Part shown: positions 30,051 to 38,322 of the stretch, one piece after another
Numbering within the stretch: position 1 is the first letter of the stretch
How the letters are laid out: the number at the start of each line of letters is the position of its first letter
NCBI RefSeq assembly: GCF_020532665.2
Contig: NZ_JAIWPG020000003.1
Location: forward strand, 372,001-436,000
From: Lelliottia sp. WAP21
Lineage (GTDB): Bacteria; Pseudomonadota; Gammaproteobacteria; Enterobacterales; Enterobacteriaceae
Length of the DNA stretch: 64,000 bases
Direction of reading: 5' to 3'
The notes under the pieces: generated by a model
Seen by the model: only the letters and a program-made list of their open reading frames with translations
The model's database searches: none
What the model was told of the DNA's origin: nothing
Translations under genes and position numbers: made by a program

Positions 30051-31400
30051 TCAGATGGCCCAGCCGCCTGCATAAAACGCAACGAGCGCAATGGCAATCA
30101 CTACCGTGCCCACGTTCAGTTTGCGCCACTCACCTGAGACCAGACGACCAATCACCAGCGAGGCGAAGCCAATCATGATGCCGGTGACGATGTTGCAGGT
30201 CAGAACAATGAAGACCGCCGTGATCAGGCCCGACATCGCATCCACGAAATCAGCGAAGTCGATTTTGGCCACGTTGCTGAGCATCAGCAGACCGACGTAC
30301 ATCAGCGCAGGCGCCGTCGCGTAAACCGGCACCAGATAAGAGAGCGGAGAAAGGAACAGGATCAGCAGGAACAGCACGCCGACGGTAATCGCCGTCAGAC
30401 CGGTTTTACCGCCTGCCGCCGTACCTGCCGCAGACTCAATGTACACCGCAGCAGGCGCCGCACCGACCAGGCCTGAGAACACGCTGCTCAGGGAGTCAGT
30501 GGTCAGCGCTTTGCCGCCATCGATGATTTGCCCGTCTTTATCCAGCAGATTCGCCTGGCCCGCGACGGCACGAATGGTGCCGGTCGCATCAAAGACGGCG
30601 GTCATCACCAGCGCCAGTACGCTTGGCAATACCAGGGGATTCAACGCGCCCATGATATCGAGGCTGCCAATCAGGGAGTTGCCGTTATCATCCTTCAGCG
30701 ACGGCATGGCAAAGAGACCGGAAAAATGCACAGACGGGTCAAAAATCAGGCCGACAATGGAGATACCAATGATGGTAAAGAGAATGCCACCCGGTACCTT
30801 AAGCTTCTCCAGACCGATAATCACCGCCAGACCTATCAGCGACATGATCACCGGGAAACTGGCGAAATGCCCCATGGTCACCGGCAAGCCGTCCAGAGGG
30901 TTTTTAATCACCAGGCCCACGCCGTTCGCGGCAATTAACAGCAGGAAAAGACCGATACCGATACCTGTACCATGCGCGACACCCTGTGGGAGGTTGCGCA
31001 AAATCCAGCTACGGATACCCGTCGCCGAAATGACCGTGAACAGGACACCCATCAGGAAGACGGCGCCGAGCGCGACCGGTACGCTGATTTGCTGACCCAG
31101 CACCAGGCTGAACGCAGTAAAGGCCGTCAGCGAGATGGCGCAACCAATCGCCAGCGGCAGATTCGCCCAGAGACCCATTACGATGGAACCGACGCCCGCA
31201 ACCAGACAGGTCGCGACGAAGACAGCAGAAGGCGGGAAGCCCGCTTTGCCCAGCATACCCGGCACAACAATGACGGAGTACACCATGGCAAGAAACGTGG
31301 TTAAACCGGCAACCACTTCCTGGCGCACGGTGCTGCCGCGAGCAGAAATTTTAAACATGGCGTCGAGTGAACCGCCGGTACGCGCAGATGGCGTAGACAT
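30051..31400 (-). CDS. ghxP: Guanine/hypoxanthine permease
   Basis: A 449-residue purine:proton symporter of the NCS2 AzgA-like group (E. coli YjcD/GhxP), matching in length and sequence from [13 protein letters not shown] onward. About 13 membrane spans and the substrate-binding segments [13 protein letters not shown] and [21 protein letters not shown] are visible. The start at 31400 corresponds to E. coli; 17 extra in-frame codons upstream are not supported. Three PurR-like operators lie in the 296 bp upstream, so purine repression is expected. Confidence 0.96.
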   Translation of the reverse strand: MSTPSARTGGSLDAMFKISARGSTVRQEVVAGLTTFLAMVYSVIVVPGMLGKAGFPPSAVFVATCLVAGVGSIVMGLWANLPLAIGCAISLTAFTAFSLVLGQQISVPVALGAVFLMGVLFTVISATGIRSWILRNLPQGVAHGTGIGIGLFLLLIAANGVGLVIKNPLDGLPVTMGHFASFPVIMSLIGLAVIIGLEKLKVPGGILFTIIGISIVGLIFDPSVHFSGLFAMPSLKDDNGNSLIGSLDIMGALNPLVLPSVLALVMTAVFDATGTIRAVAGQANLLDKDGQIIDGGKALTTDSLSSVFSGLVGAAPAAVYIESAAGTAAGGKTGLTAITVGVLFLLILFLSPLSYLVPVYATAPALMYVGLLMLSNVAKIDFADFVDAMSGLITAVFIVLTCNIVTGIMIGFASLVIGRLVSGEWRKLNVGTVVIAIALVAFYAGGWAI

Positions 31401-31514
31401 AGAAAACATCCCCTGAGAGTTTTTATCATTCGTCGTAAGCGTGGTGGACACTCCACTGCCAGCGAAACGTCAAATCCTTGTGCTGCGTTTGCGACGAAAG
31501 GGGCGTCACAAAAA

Positions 31515-31530
31515 AAGCAAACGTTTAGCT
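31515..31530 (-). promoter_or_regulatory. PurR-like box, proximal to ghxP
   Basis: AAGCAAACGTTTAGCT keeps the core GCAAACGTTT of the PurR consensus ACGCAAACGTTTTCGT, about 115 bp before the ghxP start. Three flanking positions differ. Confidence 0.55.
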
Positions 31531-31559
31531 CCGCGCTTACAAAACGGGTGGTCAAATTA

Positions 31560-31575
31560 AGGCAAACGATTATCT
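31560..31575 (-). promoter_or_regulatory. Weak PurR-like box
   Basis: AGGCAAACGATTATCT resembles the PurR consensus with about four mismatches. It is reported because it lies between two better matches. Confidence 0.3.
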
Positions 31576-31658
31576 AGCGTAAACCACGCCCTTTTCAACT
31601 TAACTTTGCCCTTTTTCCCTAAAATTCCCTTATGACGATGAAGAAATAACCAGAGGAT

Positions 31659-31674
31659 GCGCAAACGTTATCGT
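31659..31674 (-). promoter_or_regulatory. PurR box, distal to ghxP
   Basis: GCGCAAACGTTATCGT differs from the PurR consensus at only two positions. It lies about 260 bp before ghxP and 22 bp past the glutathione S-transferase stop. E. coli ghxP (yjcD) belongs to the PurR regulon. Confidence 0.65.
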
Positions 31675-31696
31675 CGATGCGCAATTTGATAACAAT

Positions 31697-32368
31697 TTAC
31701 GCCTCGCCAGGGAGATCGAACGGGCCGCCTTGCTGAATCGCTCTCTGCCATGCCGGACGCATTTCGACCTTTTTCTTCCAGGCCTGCGTATGGGGAAGAT
31801 TGTCGATACCCCCTCGCGCAAGCAGGGCAAAAATCGGGAAACTCATCTGGATGTCCGCCATGCTCAGACGATCGCCCGCAAACCAACTGTTCTCGCTGAG
31901 ATGGGCTTCAATAAACCGGGCATGTGTTTCCAGCTGCGGATTGAGCCAGGCTTTCTGTACGCCCTGCCCCAGCCCTTTACCCAGCGTTCGCAGCCCAAAG
32001 GGCACCGGCGGTTTGCCAAAACTGTTGAACACCAGCTTCATCAGCAGGAGGGGCATCAGCGATCCTTCCGCATAGTGCAGCCAGAAACGGTATTGCAGCT
32101 TCTGTTCAGGCGACTGTGGCTTGAGCTGCGAGGTCAGATCGTAGGTCTCCTGCAGGTATTCCAGAATTGCGCCCGATTCCGCGATGATCAGACCGTTGTC
32201 TTCCACGACCGGCGATTTACCTAACGGGTGAACTTTCTTCAGGGATGGCGGCGCCATCATGGTTTTTTCTCGCTGGTAGCGGACGATGTGATACGGCAAA
32301 GCAAGCTCTTCGACTGCCCAAATCACGCGCTGTGAGCGAGACTGATTAAGATGGTGAACCGTTAGCAT
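31697..32368 (-). CDS. Glutathione S-transferase family protein
   Basis: A 223-residue cytosolic GST: thioredoxin-fold N-terminus beginning LTVHHLNQSRSQRVIWAVEEL, the cis-proline region KSPVV and the glutathione-binding ESGAILEYL (near residue 65), then the all-helical C-terminal domain. It is likely to conjugate or reduce electrophiles with glutathione. Its place beside soxRS suits an oxidative stress role, but no SoxS site was identified. In E. coli ghxP is followed directly by the SraL/soxR region, so this gene is extra here. Confidence 0.85.
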   Translation of the reverse strand: MLTVHHLNQSRSQRVIWAVEELALPYHIVRYQREKTMMAPPSLKKVHPLGKSPVVEDNGLIIAESGAILEYLQETYDLTSQLKPQSPEQKLQYRFWLHYAEGSLMPLLLMKLVFNSFGKPPVPFGLRTLGKGLGQGVQKAWLNPQLETHARFIEAHLSENSWFAGDRLSMADIQMSFPIFALLARGGIDNLPHTQAWKKKVEMRPAWQRAIQQGGPFDLPGEA

Positions 32369-32489
32369 GGTTTTCTCCCGTTATGCATACCCGTTAACTA
32401 TAGAAAATCGAACAAGATGGCGAAAAAATTTTGCCGACATTTCGTCGCTGGCGACTGGCAAACAGGCGGGTATTGCATAGAATTAAAGT

Positions 32490-32635
32490 GTCAGCACAAA
32501 CCGGAACCTCCTTAACAGCTCGACATGAGGGGTGCTGATGTCGGGGGAAACCCTCCTGTGAACCAGCGGGATAGAGTGAAAGACAAAAGACCGGGAATAA
32601 ACTAAAGCGCCCTCCTGTGGCGCTTTAGTTTTTTT
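32490..32635 (+). ncRNA. sraL: SraL (RyjA) small regulatory RNA
   Basis: The segment beginning near TCAGCACAAACCGGAACCTC and containing GTCGGGGGAAACCCTCCTGT, ACCAGCGGGATAGAG and GAAAGACAAA matches E. coli SraL as I remember it. It ends in a strong terminator: stem ACTAAAGCGCC / GGCGCTTTAGT (32601-32629) and a run of T. A -10-like TAGAAT (32478-32483) lies 7 bases before the predicted start. It is convergent with soxR, and the terminator reaches the soxR stop, exactly the E. coli arrangement. SraL is a sigmaS-dependent RNA that represses trigger factor mRNA in Salmonella. Confidence 0.9.
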
Positions 32636-33092
32636 AATCATCTTCCAGCAGGCGCGCCCCGGTACCTTGTTGCCCCAGCGTGTCCCCGGGGTTGCGCAAA
32701 GGGCAATCGCTTCGGGAAAGGCAACCACAGCCAATGCATCCATCCAGTTCATCACGCAGGGCCACCAGCGTGTGGATACGCCTGTCCAGTTCAACCCGCC
32801 ATTGCGATGACAGCTGTTTCCACTCTTTTGCGCTGAGCGTGTGGCCTTCCGGCAGGACGCCTAATGCATCGCCGATGGTCGAAAGCGGAATGCCGATGCG
32901 TTGCGCAATCTTAATGATCGCCACGTAGCGCAACACGTCACGGGTATAACGGCGCTGATTACCCGCATTACGGATGCTCTTAATCAGCCCTTTGCTCTCA
33001 TAAAAATGGAGTGCCGACACCGCCACTCCGCTTCGTTTGGCGACCTCACCCGGGGTTAACAGCGCTTTCAGTCGCGGCAATCTCTTTTCCAT
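32634..33092 (-). CDS. soxR: Redox-sensing activator SoxR
   Basis: A 152-residue MerR-family regulator: winged helix at 12-80 ([20 protein letters not shown]), a dimerisation helix, and the [2Fe-2S] cysteines C119, C122, C124 and C130 in [12 protein letters not shown], the same positions as in E. coli. Oxidation of the cluster by redox-cycling compounds switches on soxS. It is divergent from soxS with the operator between them. It ends two residues shorter than E. coli SoxR. The 3' end overlaps the SraL terminator on the other strand. Confidence 0.98.
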   Translation of the reverse strand: MEKRLPRLKALLTPGEVAKRSGVAVSALHFYESKGLIKSIRNAGNQRRYTRDVLRYVAIIKIAQRIGIPLSTIGDALGVLPEGHTLSAKEWKQLSSQWRVELDRRIHTLVALRDELDGCIGCGCLSRSDCPLRNPGDTLGQQGTGARLLEDD

Positions 33093-33100
33093 AAAACCTC

Positions 33101-33131
33101 TTTACCTCAAGTTAACTTGAGGAATTATACT
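33101..33131 (+). promoter_or_regulatory. soxS promoter with SoxR operator
   Basis: The 18-bp perfect palindrome CCTCAAGTTAACTTGAGG (33105-33122) lies between a -35 (TTTACC) and a -10 (TATACT at 33126) spaced 19 bp apart. The over-long spacer is typical of MerR-family targets and equals that of E. coli soxS. Confidence 0.95.
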
Positions 33132-33190
33132 CCCCCGCAGAGAAAACGACGAATCAACTAAGCGAGTTGTATCTGGAGAGGGGCAACCTT

Positions 33191-33517
33191 ATGTCGCATC
33201 AGCAAATTATTCAGACACTTATTGAATGGATTGATGAACATATCGACCAACCACTAAACATTGACGCCGTCGCGAAGAAGTCGGGTTATTCGAAGTGGTA
33301 CCTGCAGAGAATGTTCCGCACGGTCATGCATCAAACATTAGGTGAGTATATTCGCCAGCGGAGATTGTTACTGGCGGCGCAGGCGTTACGCACCACGAAG
33401 CGGCCGATTTTTGATATCGCCATGGATTTGGGTTACGTTTCGCAGCAAACCTTTTCACGCGTGTTTCGCCGTGAATTTGATCGCACACCGAGCGATTACC
33501 GCCATCAGCTGCATTAA
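33191..33517 (+). CDS. soxS: Superoxide response activator SoxS
   Basis: A 108-residue AraC/XylS-type activator consisting only of the two-HTH DNA-binding domain (KKSGYSKWYLQRMFR and FDIAMDLGYVSQQTFSRVFRR), matching E. coli SoxS with one extra residue. The ATG at 33191 corresponds to E. coli; the in-frame extension back to 33167 lies in the leader. It is transcribed only when SoxR is oxidised and then activates the superoxide regulon. Its stop overlaps the convergent pdeC stop by 4 bp. Confidence 0.98.
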   Translation: MSHQQIIQTLIEWIDEHIDQPLNIDAVAKKSGYSKWYLQRMFRTVMHQTLGEYIRQRRLLLAAQALRTTKRPIFDIAMDLGYVSQQTFSRVFRREFDRTPSDYRHQLH

Positions 33518-35100
33518 GTTAACTGCGGGATGTCTTTTTCGTCAGGCTGCTGCTGCCAGGCCATAAACTCCTGGGGCGGCATTGCTTTGGCAAAGTGCCA
33601 GCCCTGACAGTACTGCACACCGCGTTTCAGCAACCAGGTGACCTGCTCTGCCGTTTCCACCCCTTCCGCAATGGTTTTCAGGCGCAAGCTCTGCGCCATT
33701 TCAATGATATGTTCGGCGATAAGATGGCTGGTGCTGTTGGTGGTTAAGGTATCAATAAAGGATTTATCGATTTTCAGGATGTCGACGTTCAGGGAATAGA
33801 GGTTGTGCAGATTGGAATAGCCCGTTCCGAAGTCATCAATGGCCACTTCGTAACCCGCCTGGCGGAAGGCCTGAATCACTGGAGTGGTTTTAGGCACATC
33901 GATAAACCCGCGTTCCGTCACCTCTATTTTAATCTGCTGGGCGCGTACCGAATAGTGCTGCGCTTTCTGTGAGATCAGCGCAATCAGCCGCGACGAGTGA
34001 AAATCAGAGGCTGACAGGTTGATCGATATATACAGATGGGGATGACTGCCCAGGAACTCACCCAGATCGTTAAACACCTCTTCCACTACATAATCGGTGA
34101 TACGTTCAATCATGCCCTCTTTTTCGGCGAGAGGAATAAACTCGGCAGGACTCATTACCGGGCCATTAAACCCCGGCCAGCGAAGCAGCGCTTCAGCGCC
34201 CACGCACTGATTGTGCTTAATATCGATGATAGGCTGATAGTGAACGCACAGCTGACGTTTATTTAATGCACGATGTAATAACCGTCCGGGCGAATAGAAC
34301 TCACGATGCGTTCGTGACCAGACCAGCAGTATAAGCATGCTGCAAATCATGCCCAGCGGTAATGTCAGCGTAGCCTGGTGATAAAGAACGTCGTAGAAGC
34401 GGGTATTTGACGTCGACACAATGGCGGCAATAGGCCGTTTTGGCGATGTCACGATCGTGTAAAAACGCCCCCCTTTCTGGAATGACTGAGCGTCCTCTCC
34501 CACCATCGAACGTAATGACGACACGTTCGCCTGTGGGCTGAGTGAAAAGAAGGCATTGGTAACCGTGTCGTATACCCCCCAAATCAGCGCATGATCGGTG
34601 GACATAACCTCACTCCAGGAGAGAGGATTGACGACCACGACATAATTCCGGCGCTGCATATATGTCATTTTATATCCCGCGAAGAACGGCGTGTCGCGGA
34701 AATAATAGATTGAGACATCAGGGTTGCGTTTGTAATTTGCGGTAGGGATAACATATGGCTGGTCGGGTGTGGAAACCGTCGAGCAGAGAAATTGCTGGCC
34801 CTTAGCGTAAATTAAATCGGCAACATACAAACGACCACGCACGACGTTCAACATATATTGTCGATGTTCGGGTGTACATAATTCACCCTGGTATTTTTCG
34901 GCGGCATCTCGGGCTAAATCAACCTGCTCTATTACCAGCTCCGTTTTATCTAAAGCAAGTTGCGCGAACGTTTGTAGCTGGCTACTTGTTTCGGTGACGG
35001 CTCTTAGTTGGGCAAACCATAGCGCAAGCATCACCGGCAGTAAAACTACCATGATGATCCCTACTACCCTTAGCACCTTGCGCCGAGCGCTACGATTCAT
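33514..35100 (-). CDS. pdeC: PdeC (YjcC), c-di-GMP phosphodiesterase
   Basis: A 528-residue inner-membrane phosphodiesterase, same length as E. coli PdeC. TM1 is at about 12-30, then a periplasmic CSS-motif domain with redox-active cysteines (one in ELCTPEH, one in FLCST), TM2 at about 240-258, and an EAL domain with signature EALLRW, plus NLSASDF, IDDFGTGYSN and AEGVE active-site blocks. It degrades c-di-GMP; the periplasmic disulfide state controls activity and stability in the E. coli protein. Its place beside soxRS is conserved. Confidence 0.95.
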   Translation of the reverse strand: MNRSARRKVLRVVGIIMVVLLPVMLALWFAQLRAVTETSSQLQTFAQLALDKTELVIEQVDLARDAAEKYQGELCTPEHRQYMLNVVRGRLYVADLIYAKGQQFLCSTVSTPDQPYVIPTANYKRNPDVSIYYFRDTPFFAGYKMTYMQRRNYVVVVNPLSWSEVMSTDHALIWGVYDTVTNAFFSLSPQANVSSLRSMVGEDAQSFQKGGRFYTIVTSPKRPIAAIVSTSNTRFYDVLYHQATLTLPLGMICSMLILLVWSRTHREFYSPGRLLHRALNKRQLCVHYQPIIDIKHNQCVGAEALLRWPGFNGPVMSPAEFIPLAEKEGMIERITDYVVEEVFNDLGEFLGSHPHLYISINLSASDFHSSRLIALISQKAQHYSVRAQQIKIEVTERGFIDVPKTTPVIQAFRQAGYEVAIDDFGTGYSNLHNLYSLNVDILKIDKSFIDTLTTNSTSHLIAEHIIEMAQSLRLKTIAEGVETAEQVTWLLKRGVQYCQGWHFAKAMPPQEFMAWQQQPDEKDIPQLT

Positions 35101-35439
35101 TTCCGCCTAATATCCCTGCATTTTGTGTGCCTGTAATCACGAAGGCTGGATGCTTTGATAAACAGGTGATTACGTTGCATGAATCATGCGAAGTTAGCAA
35201 CTGACTTTTAGAATTAAAATTCCCGTAAATGCTTATGACGATATTATTTGTCCGTAACCTAAACTAAAAGTGTGCGTACCGTTTTAATTAAGGAAAATAT
35301 TTATCCACGCTTCCCTGCGGGTTTTAAGATAACACAACAGAGTATCGTTGATTAAGACAAACTCGCGGCAGTGTGAAAAAGGCGCACTTTTAAACTTGAA
35401 TTTTTATACTATTTACAGGTTTCTTTTCCCGGCAGTGAT
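35101..35439. other. Intergenic stretch upstream of pdeC
   Basis: 339 bp between the pdeC start and the end of the diguanylate cyclase gene. It is AT-rich and contains no open frame or convincing repeat. It must hold the pdeC promoter, but no site could be assigned with confidence. Confidence 0.5.
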
Positions 35440-36846
35440 TTATAAATAATCAACAGAGACCACCGTTTTCCCCCGGCCTGTCCGTTTAGCATCATATAAG
35501 GCTCTGTCGGCCTGGGTGAGTAACAGGGAGGCATCGCGTTGCCCGCAGCGGACATCCACGACGCCTGCGCTGAACGCGAGAATTAAGGATTTATCGCCAA
35601 CCTTAAGGGGCGACGTCCGAAGCGCTTTACGCAGCGCGGTGCAAAGCGTCAGGGCCGCAGCACTGTTGGCACCAGGCAGCAGGAGCAGAAACTCTTCTCC
35701 CCCCACGCGCCCCAGAGCAGACGACGCGGGGCTGATTGCCCGTAGACAATCACAAAAATGAACCAGCGCCCGATCGCCCACCTGATGTCCCCAGCCGTCA
35801 TTAATTTGCTTGAAATAATCCAGGTCAAACATCAAAACACTGTATGGGTGGTCCCACTCCTGTCGTCGCTCGCTCTCCAGCGCAACGGTCAGGCGTTGTA
35901 ATATGGCAGACCGGTTCAAACAGCCGGTGAGATCGTCGGTCATGGCTCTTTGCGCCAGCAGCTGCTCCGCTTTTTTGCGCTCGGTAATATCCAGGCCAAT
36001 GTTAAGAATCGAACCGTCCGGCAACGGAACGTTTGACCACAAAATGGTGAGCGTCGCGCCATCCTTTCGCCGTGGATGCCACTCATACATATCGTTAAGC
36101 GGCAACGCGTTTAACGATCCGCGAACGCGTCGCCGCTCTTCGTGGTCCGGGCAGAATAATGCCAGCGGATCGGCGTGGGTATTAATTTCCGCCATCCTCC
36201 AGCCAAACACCTTTTCACATTCGGCATTCCAGAGCACGCAGCGGTTGCGCCGATCGAAACTGCTCATCAACACCGGGGCACGTTCGAATAAGATTTTATA
36301 TTGCGTCACAACGCGCTGCATCTCGATTGCCGCCCGCTCACGGACAACGATTTCGGCAAAATAATCGCTGAGTTTTTCCATCAGGACCACCATGACGTGC
36401 TTCAGGATGGGCATTGATAAGAGCCGTTGCGAAAATCCCAGAAAGAAATAGCCGTAATCACTTCCTTCCCGGCCTGACAGTTTACATAAGACGCCGCCGT
36501 GTAATTGCTGGTAGCCAGGATGGGAGGGGGTAAAAAGAACATTGCCCACATTCTCCTTCCAGTAGATTGACCGCCACGAACGGTGCTGGCGTTGTAATAA
36601 GGTACTGGCCAGAAAATGGGTAATTTCAAACGAGTGGCAGGTGACTTCCCCCGCGCAGATCACACGCTGCATCCCCGCCTCATCGTCCATGCTTATCCAG
36701 GCAAGCGTCGATCCCAGCGTGCGATTAATGGTTTCCAGCATCTCGGATAAAGCACACTGAGACGTTAACAGCGGCATCAGTTTTGCTAAAGCATGCAACG
36801 CCTGCATGCTGTCGTTTACCACTTCGCGACATCTGTCGTTAATCAT
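35440..36846 (-). CDS. PAS-GGDEF diguanylate cyclase
   Basis: A 468-residue cytoplasmic protein: N-terminal GAF-like region (about 15-165), PAS domain with PAC end (about 185-295, ending GLDITERKKAEQ), then a GGDEF domain with active-site GGEEF and DLDYFKQINDGWGH. The position normally holding the inhibitory RxxD before GGEEF reads PASS, so product inhibition at the classical I-site is probably lost. It should make c-di-GMP. No E. coli counterpart is recognised here, and it sits between pdeC and the lateral flagella cluster, which suggests an input into surface behaviour. Confidence 0.9.
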   Translation of the reverse strand: MINDRCREVVNDSMQALHALAKLMPLLTSQCALSEMLETINRTLGSTLAWISMDDEAGMQRVICAGEVTCHSFEITHFLASTLLQRQHRSWRSIYWKENVGNVLFTPSHPGYQQLHGGVLCKLSGREGSDYGYFFLGFSQRLLSMPILKHVMVVLMEKLSDYFAEIVVRERAAIEMQRVVTQYKILFERAPVLMSSFDRRNRCVLWNAECEKVFGWRMAEINTHADPLALFCPDHEERRRVRGSLNALPLNDMYEWHPRRKDGATLTILWSNVPLPDGSILNIGLDITERKKAEQLLAQRAMTDDLTGCLNRSAILQRLTVALESERRQEWDHPYSVLMFDLDYFKQINDGWGHQVGDRALVHFCDCLRAISPASSALGRVGGEEFLLLLPGANSAAALTLCTALRKALRTSPLKVGDKSLILAFSAGVVDVRCGQRDASLLLTQADRALYDAKRTGRGKTVVSVDYL

Positions 36847-37340
36847 TTTTCGCAGGTCCTGGAATGATAAAAACCGGGCACAGCGAATAACTCAGGATTC
36901 GACGGGAAAGGCCCCCGGAACCGCTATTCCAGGGTTAATTAATAAGGTACAAAAGACGATGCATGTGTGAATAATAAATGACACAACCAGAGAAAAATCA
37001 ATAAATTCAATATCCTGAATCACTTACTGTACGTATATTTATTTATCCGTTCAAGCATAATCCATAGGTTGAATACTGTACATATTGTACGCAGAGACCG
37101 GGTCCGTACAACTTTAATTATCTTAATGAATTTATTATAAAGATATCAAAAAGCGGATCCTTAGCGCGCAAAGATATATTTTCCGGCCCTCTTCCCCCAC
37201 TCTTTTTTAGTCGAAAAGCGCACATTTTTCCTGCAACGAGACTGGTGAATAAAAGAGCAAATGTGATATAGTTCACACATATTTTGTAACGAGAAACACT
37301 GTTTCATTGTTGTTCATCTGCTCTTTCGAGGATCGGTTTT
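36847..37340. other. AT-rich intergenic region before yjcB
   Basis: 494 bp between divergent genes. It is markedly AT-rich from about 36940 to 37170 and contains GTAC-centred sequences (GTACGTA near 37031, TGTACATATTGTACGC near 37077) and the CRP site at 37259. No open frame of note is seen. Confidence 0.5.
37259..37280 (+). promoter_or_regulatory. CRP binding site upstream of yjcB
   Basis: TGTGA at 37262-37266 and TCACA at 37273-37277 with a 6-bp spacer are a perfect match to both CRP half-sites. The site is centred about 70 bp before the yjcB ATG. Confidence 0.8.
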
Positions 37341-37622
37341 ATGGCAACCCTTACTACCAGCATGGTGCTTCTGCGCTGGCCGTTATTCAGCGCCGTGTTA
37401 ATGTTTTTAGCCAGTACGCTGAATATTCAGTTTCGTAAATCAGACTACGCCGGGCTGGCTGTCATCAGCACTCTCCTGGGCGTTGGCGCGGCGTGCTGGT
37501 TTGCAATGGGCCTGCTGGGTATCACGCTGGTAGATGTGGCGACGATCTGGGAAAACGTGAAAGTGGTGATGGTTGAAGCGATGAGCCACACCCCACCCGA
37601 CTGGCCAATGGTGATTACCTGA
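37341..37622 (+). CDS. yjcB: YjcB, small membrane protein
   Basis: A 93-residue protein with about three membrane spans, matching E. coli YjcB in length and in segments such as YAGLAVIS and CWFAMGLLGIT. Function is unknown. GAGGATCGGTTTT precedes the ATG. A perfect CRP site upstream suggests catabolite control. In E. coli the neighbour on this side is ssb; here the lateral flagella cluster begins instead, so yjcB marks its insertion border. Confidence 0.93.
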   Translation: MATLTTSMVLLRWPLFSAVLMFLASTLNIQFRKSDYAGLAVISTLLGVGAACWFAMGLLGITLVDVATIWENVKVVMVEAMSHTPPDWPMVIT

Positions 37623-37788
37623 TCTTTTCGCCGCACGTTAGTACGGAAAATTGCGTTTGTCAGCGTGCGTTGAGCGCATAAAGAGGGCGTGGCCGTTCAG
37701 GGGCGGATGAGCACCGCGCCGCCCCCCCAAACGCAACCTGAACTGCCGCTGTCCGCAACAGAGAAGCCAGGTCAGGTGCCAACCGGGC
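37623..37788. other. Gap between yjcB and the ParR-like gene
   Basis: Holds a perfect 9-bp inverted repeat, TTGCGTTTG (37651-37659) and CAAACGCAA (37728-37736), and several CCTGA/TCAGG units near 37737-37780. It may be a terminator region for two convergent operons or a centromere-like site for the ParMR pair. No iterated direct repeats typical of parC were seen. Confidence 0.4.
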
Positions 37789-38322
37789 TTAGAAAATGCC
37801 CTTCTGCCTGATTTTCTGCATTTTCTCCGTTGGCGCCTCGATCGGGCTTATCTCAACGTTATCCCGCTCCGGGATCGCGGCGCTTGCCCCCTTCGCGGCC
37901 ATTCGCAACTGCTGTAAAGCCAGCTTCTGCTGTTCCAGCAACGGTTTTAATGCCGCAATCTCCTCGCGAATTTTCTGCAGTTCTTCCAGATGCGCTGACG
38001 GTGACTCATTTTGGCGCTCAGGCTCAGGCTCAGGCTGCGCCTGAAGTTCGCCCAGCAACGTCGCCAGGGACAGATTTTCTCGCCCTAGCGATTCCGCCAC
38101 GTGATGGCACAGCGTGGGATCCATCCGGTGCAACTGCAGGCCAGCCAGATAGACATTACGATGAAAGGCGCGAATCTCCATATTGGCATCATCAATCCCC
38201 GCGGCCGACTCCAGCGACTGGTGCCACTTTTGTAGCTGCTGCATGGCATGCAAATCCGCACGTGACTGTTCCGGCGTCAAATGCAGGGACAGATTAACGC
38301 GACGAATCTGTCCCTTACGCAT
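37789..38322 (-). CDS. ParR/StbB-like adaptor protein
   Basis: A 177-residue soluble protein. The N-terminus (RRVNLSLHLTPEQS) looks like the strand and first helix of a ribbon-helix-helix DNA-binding fold, followed by a helical region, a PEPEPE linker (about residues 94-100) and a coiled coil (about 108-148). The size and position after a ParM-type gene with an 8-bp overlap fit ParR/StbB, the protein that binds the centromere and nucleates ParM filaments. Sequence similarity to known ParR was not clear to me, so the call rests mostly on context. Confidence 0.55.
   Translation of the reverse strand: MRKGQIRRVNLSLHLTPEQSRADLHAMQQLQKWHQSLESAAGIDDANMEIRAFHRNVYLAGLQLHRMDPTLCHHVAESLGRENLSLATLLGELQAQPEPEPERQNESPSAHLEELQKIREEIAALKPLLEQQKLALQQLRMAAKGASAAIPERDNVEISPIEAPTEKMQKIRQKGIF

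Noticed and set aside
32483-32794. 103-codon minus-strand frame downstream of soxR
   Set aside because: Overlaps SraL and soxR; explained by the sRNA and its terminator.
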